A DNA stretch of 64,000 nucleotides, taken from an uncultured Bacteroides sp. (GTDB lineage: Bacteria; Bacteroidota; Bacteroidia; Bacteroidales; Bacteroidaceae). The first letter of the stretch is position 1. Every line of letters begins with the position of its first letter. The notes below the pieces were generated by a model. It saw only the letters and a program-made list of their open reading frames with translations. It searched no databases and was not told the origin of the DNA. The DNA lies in contig URWA01000006.1 of the NCBI GenBank assembly GCA_900551445.1, positions 48,180-112,179 of the forward strand. Direction: 5' to 3'. This document shows positions 18,794 to 27,490 of this stretch, piece by piece. Made by a program: the position numbers and the translations under genes.

Positions 18794-19636
18794 TTATCTC
18801 AATTTAAAATAATAGGTGATGGTACCACTCTGGTTGTTCACCCCATCCACCGCATTGAAGCGGGCTTTCCGGGCCGCCTCCTCCGCCGCTCTCCGCAACG
18901 CCGGGTTCACGGTATTGGTCCGCTTGTTGATACTGGTGCTGATAACCTGTCCTGCGGGATTCACCACGATGGTCACCACCACACGACCCTCATCCTGCAC
19001 GTTGTACACCGGCACCGGCAGCTTTCCGCTGCCCAGTGAACGGCCGTTCAGGTCGAAGGTACCATAACCGCCTACACCACTCGTCTTTCCGGTAGAAGAA
19101 TTCCCGGTAGGACTTCCCTGCAAACCGGCACCGGAAGCATTGCCCTTGCTACCCATCTGAGAACCCTTTCCAAAGGCACCGGCTATCTTGTTGGCTGCCG
19201 CCTGTGCCGCAGCCTTTTCCGCTTCAGCCCGTTTCTCCGCCTCAGTTTTCTCTTTCGGTTTGTTCACGGTCTGTGTTTCGGTCTTCACTGGCGTTTTCTT
19301 CGGCTGCTCCTTCTTGGGAGTTTCTTTTTTCGGAGTCTCCTTCTTCACCTGCAAGGAAGGTTCATCCTGCTGCGTAATCATCGGCTGTTCCACGGCAGGC
19401 GTCTCCGCCGCTTCCTGTGCGGCAGGAGCTTCCGAAGGCATCATATCCACCTCGGTCAAGGTATAAGGGTCGGCTTCCCCTCCCGCCAGTTCCGTGTTGC
19501 CCAGCATCACGGGCACACCGCCCTCCTCCTGTTCTGCCGGTACGGTCAGCTTCAGAAGAAACAGCAGCAGCAACACCAGCAGGTGCAAAACCACCGTACA
19601 TACGATTCCGATTACCTTATTTTTTTTCAACGTCAC
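18794..19636 (-). CDS. tonB: TonB-family energy transducer
   Basis: This 280-residue protein has a single N-terminal membrane helix (IVCTVVLHLLVLLLLFLLKL). A periplasmic stretch rich in Pro, Lys, Glu and Gln follows (KKETPKKETPKKEQPKKTPV, about 97-116), then an Ala-rich and Gly/Ser-rich linker. The C-terminal TonB domain (GRVVVTIVVNPAGQV, about 215 to the end) binds TonB boxes. It would pass inner-membrane proton-motive force to SusC-type and siderophore receptors such as those encoded elsewhere in this window. The start is a GTG at 19634-19636: no in-frame ATG lies between the exbD stop and the membrane helix, and the helix begins ten residues in. It follows exbD by 8 bases. Family is sure; which receptors it serves is unknown. 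Confidence 0.93.
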   Translation of the reverse strand: MTLKKNKVIGIVCTVVLHLLVLLLLFLLKLTVPAEQEEGGVPVMLGNTELAGGEADPYTLTEVDMMPSEAPAAQEAAETPAVEQPMITQQDEPSLQVKKETPKKETPKKEQPKKTPVKTETQTVNKPKEKTEAEKRAEAEKAAAQAAANKIAGAFGKGSQMGSKGNASGAGLQGSPTGNSSTGKTSGVGGYGTFDLNGRSLGSGKLPVPVYNVQDEGRVVVTIVVNPAGQVISTSINKRTNTVNPALRRAAEEAARKARFNAVDGVNNQSGTITYYFKLR

Positions 19637-19644
19637 TCTGCTTT

Positions 19645-20061
19645 TTAATTTTTATCCGGACGGCGAGTCGCCAGGACCATCTTGAAATGATTCTCGTTCG
19701 CAATATTCAGTACCCGGACGATTTCACGATACGGGATGGACTCGTCGGCATACAGGGCTACATACATTTCCGGTTCCTTCCGGGCACATTCCTGAAGAAA
19801 CGCAGCCACCTCATCAATAGCCAGCGGCATTTCATCCTCGTTGCCGAAAGCACCGTAATAGTTCAGGTCTTTGTCAATGATCACCCGCGCCATAGGCTTG
19901 GCCGAAGTCTGCTCCGAACCTTGGGGCAGAAGCACCTTGATGGCATTCGGCGATACCATGGTAGAAGTAATCATAAAAAATATCAGCAGCAGGAAAATCA
20001 GGTCGGTCATGGACGACATGCTGAAGCTGGGTGATATTTTCTGTCTTCTCTTTAATGCCAT
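19645..20061 (-). CDS. exbD: ExbD/TolR-family biopolymer transport protein
   Basis: At 138 residues, it has a cytoplasmic N-terminus (MALKRRQKISPSFSMSS), one membrane helix with the proton-path Asp (MTDLIFLLLIFFMITSTMV, about 18-36), and a periplasmic TolR-like domain. With ExbB it forms the proton-driven motor energising TonB. It is placed 6 bases after exbB and 8 bases before tonB, the standard order. The pattern could also be called TolR, but the adjacent tonB-family gene favours ExbD. Confidence 0.94.
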   Translation of the reverse strand: MALKRRQKISPSFSMSSMTDLIFLLLIFFMITSTMVSPNAIKVLLPQGSEQTSAKPMARVIIDKDLNYYGAFGNEDEMPLAIDEVAAFLQECARKEPEMYVALYADESIPYREIVRVLNIANENHFKMVLATRRPDKN

Positions 20062-20067
20062 ACGCGT

Positions 20068-20787
20068 TTATTTTTCAGTCGGTTCATTCAACAAGTCCAT
20101 GAAAGCCAGTGTACGTGCTTCCATCTGACTCACCACCTTGTCCACACGGTACACCAGATGGTTGTAGGCAAACATCGTGGCAATACCGACCACCAGTCCG
20201 CCCACCGTCGTAATCATGGCTTCATAAATACCGCTTGACAGCAAAGTGATGTCAATGTTGTTGCCCGCATTGGCCATGTTCCAGAAGGCACGCACCATAC
20301 CGGTCACCGTACCGAGGAATCCCAGCATCGGTGCCCCGCTCGAAATAGTGGCCATGATGGACAAGCCGTTTTCCAGCTTGGCCACTTCAATGTTTCCGGT
20401 ATTCTCGATGGCTGCCTGCACGTCGGCTACCGGACGACCCATACGGGTGATACCCTTCTCAATCATACGGGCCGAAGGAGTGTTCGTAATGCGGCAATAG
20501 TTGATGGCCGACTTAATTTCGCCCGACTTGATGTAGTCGCGGATGCGGTCCATAAACAAAGGGTCATCCTTTCCTGCCTTACGGATGGCTACTGCCCGTT
20601 CAAAGAAAATATAGAAAGCAATTACCGACATCACAGCCAGTACAATCATAATCCAGCCTCCCTTGCAGGCCATGTCCCAAAGATTCATCTGTGGCTCACC
20701 GGAAGAAACCGGAGTCAGCACCGGATTTGCTCCGGCCATCGTGTCGGCTACAGCCTGAGCGGCAGCCAGTAAAGTTAAAGTCATCAT
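20068..20787 (-). CDS. exbB: ExbB/TolQ/MotA-family proton channel protein
   Basis: This 239-residue inner-membrane protein has three hydrophobic segments: about 33-58 (GGWIMIVLAVMSVIAFYIFFE), about 130-155 with the family motif PMLGFLGTVTGMVRAF, and about 170-195 (ITTVGGLVVGIATMFAYN). A cytoplasmic loop lies between the first two. It forms the pentameric stator around ExbD helices. Tandem ATGs at the start (MMTL) leave a one-codon ambiguity. It begins 3 bases after the pdxJ stop, so the motor genes depend on the pdxJ promoter. Confidence 0.95.
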   Translation of the reverse strand: MMTLTLLAAAQAVADTMAGANPVLTPVSSGEPQMNLWDMACKGGWIMIVLAVMSVIAFYIFFERAVAIRKAGKDDPLFMDRIRDYIKSGEIKSAINYCRITNTPSARMIEKGITRMGRPVADVQAAIENTGNIEVAKLENGLSIMATISSGAPMLGFLGTVTGMVRAFWNMANAGNNIDITLLSSGIYEAMITTVGGLVVGIATMFAYNHLVYRVDKVVSQMEARTLAFMDLLNEPTEK

Positions 20788-20790
20788 AAT

Positions 20791-21504
20791 TTAACGAAGG
20801 CAATTTTTATATTCTTCAATGGTTTTCTTCAATCCTAAATACAATGCGTCGCATATCAGGGCATGGCCGATGGATACCTCATCCAGCCAAGGAATATGCT
20901 CATGGAAATACTTCAGGTTCACCAGACTCAAATCGTGTCCGGCGTTCAGTCCCATACCCAGTTTATGTACGCGGTCGGCAGCTTCCACAAAAGGAGCCAC
21001 AGCCGCTTCCGGATTTTTGGGATAAAGGGAAGCATAAGGTTCGGTGTACAGTTCCACCCGGTCGGCACCTGTCTTGGCTGCATATTCAATCAGCTCCAGG
21101 TCCGTCCCCACAAAAATAGACGTACGGATGCCCGCTTCTCCGAAAGTGTCCATCAGTTCCGTCAGAAATGCCTGATGTGTTTTGGTATCCCAACCACAGT
21201 TGGATGTAATCTGATCGGGCGCGTCCGGCACCAACGTCACCTGAGTAGGTTTCACCTTCAACACCAAATCGACAAACTCCTTCGAAGGATATCCTTCAAT
21301 ATTAAATTCCGTTTTCAATATCGGGCGCAAAGCATACACATCCGAATAGCGGATATGCCGTTCATCCGGGCGCGGATGAACCGTAATACCTTCCGCCCCA
21401 AACTGCTCGCAGTCCAAGGCCACTTTCTCTACATCCGGGTTATTCCCGCCACGTGCGTTACGAAGCGTAGCCACCTTGTTTATATTCACACTTAATTTCG
21501 TCAT
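20791..21504 (-). CDS. pdxJ: Pyridoxine 5'-phosphate synthase
   Basis: This 237-residue cytoplasmic TIM-barrel enzyme condenses 1-deoxyxylulose 5-phosphate with 3-amino-2-oxopropyl phosphate to make PNP, the vitamin B6 precursor. Hallmarks: the start KLSVNINKVATLRNARGG, ITVHPRPDERHI with catalytic His/Arg, VTLVPD, and LNAGHDL near the end. Normal length. It is the first gene of the operon continuing through exbB-exbD-tonB-DJ-1-ispD-recG, divergent from nadK. A possible minus-strand -7 box (TAACTTTG) lies at 21631-21638. Confidence 0.98.
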   Translation of the reverse strand: MTKLSVNINKVATLRNARGGNNPDVEKVALDCEQFGAEGITVHPRPDERHIRYSDVYALRPILKTEFNIEGYPSKEFVDLVLKVKPTQVTLVPDAPDQITSNCGWDTKTHQAFLTELMDTFGEAGIRTSIFVGTDLELIEYAAKTGADRVELYTEPYASLYPKNPEAAVAPFVEAADRVHKLGMGLNAGHDLSLVNLKYFHEHIPWLDEVSIGHALICDALYLGLKKTIEEYKNCLR

Positions 21505-21514
21505 ATTTCCTGAA

Positions 21515-21618
21515 TTTCGCTATCTTTGCTCACGCGAAGACAGGATGCGGCTCGGCATAGTCCAATCTGAAAACTTTGTTTTCCGTTTGTCTCTGCCCCC
21601 GCCTTTCGCTATCTTTGC
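21515..21618 (+). promoter_or_regulatory. Duplicated nadK promoter boxes
   Basis: A perfect 15-bp direct repeat, TTTCGCTATCTTTGC, occurs at 21515-21529 and 21604-21618. Each copy contains the -7 consensus TATCTTTG. The second has TTTG at 21586-21589 and a 20-base spacer, an excellent match to the Bacteroides promoter. The first has only a weak -33 (TTTCG). Both point toward nadK. Confidence 0.65.
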
Positions 21619-21713
21619 ATCAACATCGTGCAAAGTTAGCAGGTTTTACGAAAAACTTGACATGTTTATTCTTAAAAAGATTGATAAAAACGACACCCTA
21701 TATGCAGCGGAAG

Positions 21714-22589
21714 ATGAAATTCGCCCTCTTTGGAAACACGTATCAGGAACATAAATCAGCCCATGTGACCCATCTGCTGGAAATTCTCCGGCACAAGGAA
21801 GACCATATCTGTATTCACCGGGAATTTTACGAGTTCCTGCGCCTGCATACAAGTGCAGACCTGACAGGACTGGAGATTTTCAACGGTCACGATGACTTTA
21901 CAGCAGATATGGCCCTCAGCATCGGTGGCGACGGCACTTTCCTGAAAACCGCCAGCCTGGTGGGCAACAAGGAAATTCCGATACTGGGTATCAACACCGG
22001 ACGTCTGGGATTCCTGGCCGATATTACCCCCGACCAGATGGAGGAAACCTTTGAAGAAATTCATCAGGGAATGTACTTGGCCGAACCGCGAAGGGTATTG
22101 AAACTGACCAGCAACGGACAGGTGCTGAAAGGCTATCCCTACGGACTGAATGAAATCGCCATCCTGAAGCGCGACAGTTCGTCCATGATTTCCATCCGGG
22201 CATACATCAACGGGGAATTATTGAATGTGTACCAGGCCGACGGACTGATTGTGGCCACCCCCACCGGCTCCACGGGTTATTCCCTCAGCGTGGGCGGCCC
22301 GATTCTGGTGCCCCAAAGCGGTACCATCAGCCTGACCGCCGTAGCCCCGCACAGCCTCAACGTACGCCCCATCGTGATTCGGGACGACTGGGAAATCACG
22401 CTGGAAGTGGAAAGCCGCAGCCACAATTTCCTGATTGCCATCGACGGACGCAGCGAAACCTTCCGCGAAGGCAGCCGGCTGACCATCCGCCGGGGAGAAC
22501 ACTTCATCCGCATCGTGAAACGCTGCCATCACTCTTTCTTCAACACCCTGCGCGAAAAGATGATGTGGGGAGCCGATACCCGTATTTAG
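21714..22589 (+). CDS. nadK: NAD kinase
   Basis: I chose the ATG at 21714 (MKFALFGNTYQEH), where the conserved N-terminal strand begins; an in-frame ATG at 21702 is possible. The 291-residue enzyme phosphorylates NAD to NADP. Motifs: SIGGDGTFLKT (GGDG catalytic loop), GINTGRLGFLADI, LNEIAI, and the PTGSTGYSLSVGGPIL NAD-binding segment; GRSETF and RIV near the end are also typical. Length fits. It is divergent from the pdxJ operon, with two candidate -7 boxes upstream and a strong terminator downstream. Confidence 0.97.
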   Translation: MKFALFGNTYQEHKSAHVTHLLEILRHKEDHICIHREFYEFLRLHTSADLTGLEIFNGHDDFTADMALSIGGDGTFLKTASLVGNKEIPILGINTGRLGFLADITPDQMEETFEEIHQGMYLAEPRRVLKLTSNGQVLKGYPYGLNEIAILKRDSSSMISIRAYINGELLNVYQADGLIVATPTGSTGYSLSVGGPILVPQSGTISLTAVAPHSLNVRPIVIRDDWEITLEVESRSHNFLIAIDGRSETFREGSRLTIRRGEHFIRIVKRCHHSFFNTLREKMMWGADTRI

Positions 22590-22613
22590 AAAAAATTGAT
22601 TGCATACCACGAT

Positions 22614-22660
22614 AAACAAGCAAGCCGGGGCGCTCTTTATGCACTCCGGCTTGCTTGTTT
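22614..22660. terminator. Strong bidirectional terminator, nadK / PL8
   Basis: A 15-bp perfect stem (22614-22628 with 22646-22660: AAACAAGCAAGCCGG and its complement) lies between the convergent nadK and PL8 genes. T-rich sequence follows on the plus strand (GTTTGGTTTTATT). Confidence 0.85.
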
Positions 22661-22688
22661 GGTTTTATTCTTTGCTTACATCCGCATC

Positions 22689-25600
22689 CTATTTACTCAA
22701 CTGCACATCGTAGCTTTTCCCTTCCCGGCACGTAAACCGTAACACGGTCTGTTTTTCATCAGCCTTCAGCACTTCCACAGCCGGTTGAGGAGTCACTTTC
22801 CACTGTCCTTTCAAGGTGATGGTAACCGGAATTTCCTGACTCTCGTTGTCAATCCAAGGACGGGAATAAATGCTGCGTTCTATCCGCTTGCCGTTTGCAT
22901 CGAAAGCCTCGTCACTGGGTCCGCGATAGAGAGCCAGGTCCGGCTGGGCCACCGTCAGCACCAGTTTTTTCGAGTCTACCTGTTTCACCATCGCCAGACA
23001 GGAAGTGTCCGCATTCTCGATGAAATCTCCCGGCAATGCTTTCTCCGGAGTTTCAAACAACACGTAGGAAGTCAGATGCGCAGCATCCGAAGTCACGATA
23101 TGGGCATTCCGGTCTTGCTGAAGCACACGATAAGCAGGCTGCTGGGCAAACTGCGCCAATGTAGACTCATCCGTCTGTGGCAGTACGGCATATTCATACG
23201 AAGCACCCTTCGGAGCTTTCCCATGATTGAATACCAGTGAGACCCAGTCGCCCGACGTCGGTTTCACACTGCGTTCTCCCACTGTGACTTGCGGGAAATG
23301 CTTTTCAAACGAAGCCTTTCCCGGCACATAATAACCGATTCCGTTCGGAGCCAGATACGTGTGGCCGTTGTCGGTCCACTGGTTCCAATACGCTTTTTCT
23401 TCCGGTGTAATGGCCGCCAGTTGAAACACCGTCGTTTCAGTCGGATACTCCTGATTGACGTTCTCAATGTCTGAGCCCAAGGCCACAATCATATCTCCAA
23501 AGAAATGATAAGAAATCCGGGCACGGTGAGAGCCGTTGTACTTGTCATGTTCGTGCAACTTCATGCCAAAATTACCATTCTCGTGCTCCTGTGAAAGTCC
23601 TCCGGCAAACGCCTCATCGGAATACAGCATCTCTTCCATACCCGAGAAAGCATCCACATTCCGCACCTGAGCACGCAACTGGTCAAAAGGCAGATGAATG
23701 GAAGTGACTCCCGGAATCCGGTTCCAGTCAAATCCGTTTTCCTGCCAGCCACTGGTCGTGAAGGTGACCCTTTCTCCCGGCCGGGCCGTCAGCACCTGCA
23801 TACTTCCATACCCCAGATAGCGTCCGTAGAAATTCGCATCCAAGTAATGCTCGGCATCCCATAAATAACGGGAATGGCCGCGTACTACTGCCGCCCAGTT
23901 GCTCCGCCGTTGCACGGAAACACAGCCATATCCCAGCGCCAGGTTTCCTTGCGGGTCTTTTTCAGGCATAAAGCCTGCCTTCAACAGTTTCTTTTCCAGC
24001 TTCCGTGCCAGTCCGGCCGGCGCCTGCGGCAAATAATCCGGCTCATTGGTACCGGGTTTCACCGGCTCCCGTACCAGTCGAAGATAAGCCGCCGCCATCT
24101 CCGCATCGTATTTCTTCTTTCCGTCCGGCGTACCCGAAATCGCCATCAGGGCATATTGCACCGGGATAAGTTTTCCTTTCCCATTCGGATGACGTCCCGA
24201 CATTGACAAAGGAAACTGCTGCTGGTTGCAATAAAAACGCATGGCCAGCAACACATTCTTCACCGTCTGATGTGCCAGTTCTGATACCGCAAAAGTCGTT
24301 CCGCTCATCAGGTAAATCATGTGGGTCGCTCCGTCCAATCCTCCTACTGCATAGGCCGGATAATTGTTCCGGTGATGGAAAGCCGCCCCGTCACTCTTGA
24401 ACGCCCCGGCCAGTCCCGGTGCCGGACGGCATCCGTAATCAATCCAACGGGAGAAAGAACGCAGGTAGCGCAACTTTTCCGGCGTATCTTCCATCATCAG
24501 GATACTGGCAATCCGTCCGGATGTCTGGGTATTAAACGAGTCCATGTCGATGCCATTCCCCGTCGGTTTGGCATACACCTCGTTCGTGATGGCATACCAG
24601 CGCATAGTCGCTTCCGCTTCTGCCAGACGGTTTTCTTCCCGCAACACGTCTTTCATCAGGAAATAAGAGAGATACAGGTTGCGCACACTGTAACCATAAT
24701 GATGAATGTTTCCCCAGCAACTTCCATATGCCACCCCCTGGTCGGTGATATGGTCGTACATGGCCATGAATTTCTGACGCATTTCCTGCTTCACCCCGGC
24801 ATCCTGCGCATTATGATACGCCACGGCAATGGCTTTCATCAGGTCGAAATACGCCTTCATCTCCATGCCCAGTTTAGTAAACATGTCCTTGTCCCAGTGC
24901 GGAATCATCCGCTCGTAAGCCTCCGACTGACGCACCATGAAGATAGGCAGTCCGCTCACCTTTCCATTCTTATATACAATATGATAAGCGTCGTATTTCC
25001 GACGGATATTGTCAATCTGCTTTTGGGAAAGTTTGCCCGGCGTGTAAATCATGTCCCGGTAACGCTTCTCCATCAAGTGCATGTCCTGAAGTTCCTTCGC
25101 AGACACCGGCACTAAGGGCAAATCAGATTTCCACAACGAATGAGGATAAATCACCAGCCAGTGGTTGGTGGTCCCTTTGTGTACGAAAGGCACCTGCACA
25201 TCCGCCGCCTGCTGACGGGCATCCACCTTGCTGGCCGGAATCAGATGGTCGATGAACAGTTCTCCTTTTACATCCGGCGCCACCACGCGCAGTTCGTTCA
25301 TCCCCTCTTCCGGCGTACCTTCCATGTCGCGCTCATAGCATACCCAGGCCGCACGCCATCCCGTAAAGTTGATGCCAAACGGGAAAGAAGTACACACCTT
25401 CCCGTCTTTCAGGAACTGGAAGGTAATTTTCTTATCCATGGCTTTTTCATTATACACCCACACGATAAAAGCAGACAAATAAGTATCCTTTCCGGTCGGA
25501 TCTTTCGGTTCAAACTTCAGATCCCTCTTCAAGGAAAGCACTGCTCCCGGTTCATACGACCACCGGAGAGAATGTGTCCCATCCTTGTAATGCTCCTCAC

Positions 25601-25757
25601 TGAGCGACAAGGCCGACTTCGTTCCGGAAAGTTCCTGCGGCACTCCCTCCTCAAAAGAAAGTAGCCGTTCATGCTTCACCACCTGAGCCGTCAATGGCTC
25701 AGAAACCATAAAAATGCATAATGCAGACAGCCAATTAATAAAAAAACTACCTTTCAT
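22689..25757 (-). CDS. PL8-family chondroitin-ABC-lyase-type polysaccharide lyase
   Basis: Start chosen at the ATG at 25755-25757, which opens directly on a signal peptide (KGSFFINWLSALCIFMVSEPLTAQ); the longer frame adds six residues. The protein has 1022 residues, the size of chondroitin ABC lyases. An N-terminal jelly-roll (about 35-190, LSFEEGVP..., WRAAWVCYERD) is followed by an alpha/alpha toroid (about 230-600) and a C-terminal beta-sandwich region. The catalytic-region motif DGAAFHHRNNYPAYAVGG supplies the His and Tyr expected for PL8 beta-elimination. These enzymes cut chondroitin/dermatan sulfate or hyaluronan to unsaturated disaccharides. No susC/D, sulfatase or GH88 lies next to it, so it appears to be a stand-alone periplasmic or surface lyase. 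A perfect -7 box upstream suggests its own promoter. Family firm; exact glycosaminoglycan range unknown. Confidence 0.92.
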   Translation of the reverse strand: MKGSFFINWLSALCIFMVSEPLTAQVVKHERLLSFEEGVPQELSGTKSALSLSEEHYKDGTHSLRWSYEPGAVLSLKRDLKFEPKDPTGKDTYLSAFIVWVYNEKAMDKKITFQFLKDGKVCTSFPFGINFTGWRAAWVCYERDMEGTPEEGMNELRVVAPDVKGELFIDHLIPASKVDARQQAADVQVPFVHKGTTNHWLVIYPHSLWKSDLPLVPVSAKELQDMHLMEKRYRDMIYTPGKLSQKQIDNIRRKYDAYHIVYKNGKVSGLPIFMVRQSEAYERMIPHWDKDMFTKLGMEMKAYFDLMKAIAVAYHNAQDAGVKQEMRQKFMAMYDHITDQGVAYGSCWGNIHHYGYSVRNLYLSYFLMKDVLREENRLAEAEATMRWYAITNEVYAKPTGNGIDMDSFNTQTSGRIASILMMEDTPEKLRYLRSFSRWIDYGCRPAPGLAGAFKSDGAAFHHRNNYPAYAVGGLDGATHMIYLMSGTTFAVSELAHQTVKNVLLAMRFYCNQQQFPLSMSGRHPNGKGKLIPVQYALMAISGTPDGKKKYDAEMAAAYLRLVREPVKPGTNEPDYLPQAPAGLARKLEKKLLKAGFMPEKDPQGNLALGYGCVSVQRRSNWAAVVRGHSRYLWDAEHYLDANFYGRYLGYGSMQVLTARPGERVTFTTSGWQENGFDWNRIPGVTSIHLPFDQLRAQVRNVDAFSGMEEMLYSDEAFAGGLSQEHENGNFGMKLHEHDKYNGSHRARISYHFFGDMIVALGSDIENVNQEYPTETTVFQLAAITPEEKAYWNQWTDNGHTYLAPNGIGYYVPGKASFEKHFPQVTVGERSVKPTSGDWVSLVFNHGKAPKGASYEYAVLPQTDESTLAQFAQQPAYRVLQQDRNAHIVTSDAAHLTSYVLFETPEKALPGDFIENADTSCLAMVKQVDSKKLVLTVAQPDLALYRGPSDEAFDANGKRIERSIYSRPWIDNESQEIPVTITLKGQWKVTPQPAVEVLKADEKQTVLRFTCREGKSYDVQLSK

Positions 25758-25792
25758 CCCTAGAGATTCATTCAAATATTTACGTAATGATG

Positions 25793-25800
25793 CAAAGATA
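25793..25800 (-). promoter_or_regulatory. -7 box of the PL8 gene
   Basis: Minus-strand TATCTTTG, an exact TANNTTTG match, lies 36 bases before the PL8 start. The upstream synthetase gene stops only 13 bases away, so any -33 element would fall inside that gene's 3' end. This argues for transcription of PL8 independent of the synthetase. Confidence 0.55.
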
Positions 25801-25813
25801 GTATTTTTATCAG

Positions 25814-27469
25814 TTACGCATTGTCCTTCTGACGAATTTCCACCCGGCGAATTTTCCCGCTGATGGTCTTCGGCAATTCATCCACAAACTCGATGACACG
25901 CGGATATTTGTAAGGTGCCGTCACCCGTTTCACATGGTCCTGCAATTCCTTCACCAGTTCCGGTCCGGCTTTCTGCTTGTAATCCTTAGCCAGTACAATG
26001 GTCGCTTTCACCACCTGTCCGCGAATCTCATCGGGCACACCGGTAATGGCACATTCCACTACCGCCGGATGGGTCATCAAGGCACTTTCCACCTCAAACG
26101 GGCCGATGCGGTAGCCGGAACTCTTGATGACATCGTCGGCACGGCCCACAAACCAGTAGTAACCGTCCTCGTCACGCCAGGCCACATCGCCGGTATAATA
26201 CACTCCGTCATGCCATGCCTCGTGCGTCAAGGCCGGGTCGCGATAGTATTCCTTGAACAGTCCCAGCGGTTTGCCCTTGTCGGTACGCACCACAATCTGC
26301 CCTTGTTCTCCGTCTTCCGCCGAACGGCCGTCCGGTTTCAGCAAATCAATGTCATACTGCGGATTGGGCACACCCATACTTCCCGGTTTGGGTTCCATCC
26401 ATGGGAAAGTAGCCAGTGTCAGGGCCGTTTCCGTCTGTCCAAAACCCTCCATCAGACGGATACCCGTGATACGCTTGAAAGTTTCATATACCGAATAGTT
26501 CAACGCTTCGCCTGCGGTGGTACAATATTCCAGCGACGACAAGTCATACTTCGACAAATCCTCCCGAATCAGGAAACGGTAGATGGTAGGAGGCGCACAA
26601 AGCGAGGTGATGTGATAGTCGTGAATCTTCTGCAGGATATCGGCCGGCGTAAACTTCTCATGGTCGTACACAAAGATATTGGCTCCCGCAATCATCTGTC
26701 CGTAGAGTTTTCCCCATACGGCCTTTCCCCATCCCGTATCGGCAATGGTGAAATGCAGGCTGTCTTCATGAAGGTTATGCCAGAAACATCCCGTGGCGAT
26801 GTGTCCCAACGGATACGTGAAATCATGGGCTACCATCTTCGGCTCACCGGTCGTACCCGAGGTGAAATACATCAGGGAAATGTCGTCGTTGGTATTCACA
26901 TGAGCCGGCCGCACGAAAGGAGGTGCCGCTTCCATCCCTTTGTGGAAGTCTTCAAAACCTTCCGGATATTCAGGTCCCACGCTCACCAGCCGTTCCACCG
27001 TCGGCGATTCCGGCATGGCGTCCAGGATATGTTTCGTGATGACCGGTTCACCGGCAGCCACAATCACCTTGATGCCTGCCGCCTGGCAACGGTACACAAT
27101 GTCTTTTTTAGTCAGCAAATGCGTGGCCGGGATGGTGATGGCCCCGATTTTGTGCAAGGCAATGATGGAAAACCAGAACTCATACCGGCGTTTCAGAATC
27201 AGCATCACCTTGTCGCCATGCCCGATACCCAGACTTTGAAAATAAGAAGCCGTCATATCGGTATATTTCTTCAAATCCGCATACGTAAACTGGATATGCT
27301 CGCCCTTGTCGTTGGTCCAAAGCAGCGCGTTCTTTTCCGGACGTTCTGCCGCCCAGGCATCCACCACATCATAGCCGAAGTTAAAGTTCTCCGGCACCTT
27401 TACCTTAAAATGCGCGATAAAATCCTCCTGCGAGGTAAAATGCGTCTGTTCAACAAATCTTTCTAACAT
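25814..27469 (-). CDS. AMP-binding acyl-CoA synthetase (ACS/MACS-like)
   Basis: The 551-residue frame starts at the ATG at 27467-27469; a TTG four codons upstream is less likely. It is an adenylate-forming enzyme: P-loop-like YFTSGTTGEPKMVAHD (about 200), EGFGQTET, YTGDVAWRDEDGYYWFVGRADDVIKSSGYRIGPFEVES, and the C-terminal PKTISGKIRR with the catalytic Lys. It would activate a carboxylic acid with ATP and CoA in the cytoplasm. Sequence style resembles acetyl/medium-chain acyl-CoA synthetases, but the acid cannot be read from the sequence. It follows the XRE-cupin regulator gene by 21 bases on the same strand, so the regulator probably controls it. Confidence 0.92.
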   Translation of the reverse strand: MLERFVEQTHFTSQEDFIAHFKVKVPENFNFGYDVVDAWAAERPEKNALLWTNDKGEHIQFTYADLKKYTDMTASYFQSLGIGHGDKVMLILKRRYEFWFSIIALHKIGAITIPATHLLTKKDIVYRCQAAGIKVIVAAGEPVITKHILDAMPESPTVERLVSVGPEYPEGFEDFHKGMEAAPPFVRPAHVNTNDDISLMYFTSGTTGEPKMVAHDFTYPLGHIATGCFWHNLHEDSLHFTIADTGWGKAVWGKLYGQMIAGANIFVYDHEKFTPADILQKIHDYHITSLCAPPTIYRFLIREDLSKYDLSSLEYCTTAGEALNYSVYETFKRITGIRLMEGFGQTETALTLATFPWMEPKPGSMGVPNPQYDIDLLKPDGRSAEDGEQGQIVVRTDKGKPLGLFKEYYRDPALTHEAWHDGVYYTGDVAWRDEDGYYWFVGRADDVIKSSGYRIGPFEVESALMTHPAVVECAITGVPDEIRGQVVKATIVLAKDYKQKAGPELVKELQDHVKRVTAPYKYPRVIEFVDELPKTISGKIRRVEIRQKDNA

Positions 27470-27490
27470 ATATCTCTTCAATCTTAATTT

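Noticed and set aside
25934..27466. 510-codon plus-strand open frame opposite the acyl-CoA synthetase
   Set aside because: Fully antisense to a well-recognised AMP-binding enzyme; the long frame results from GC-rich codon bias.
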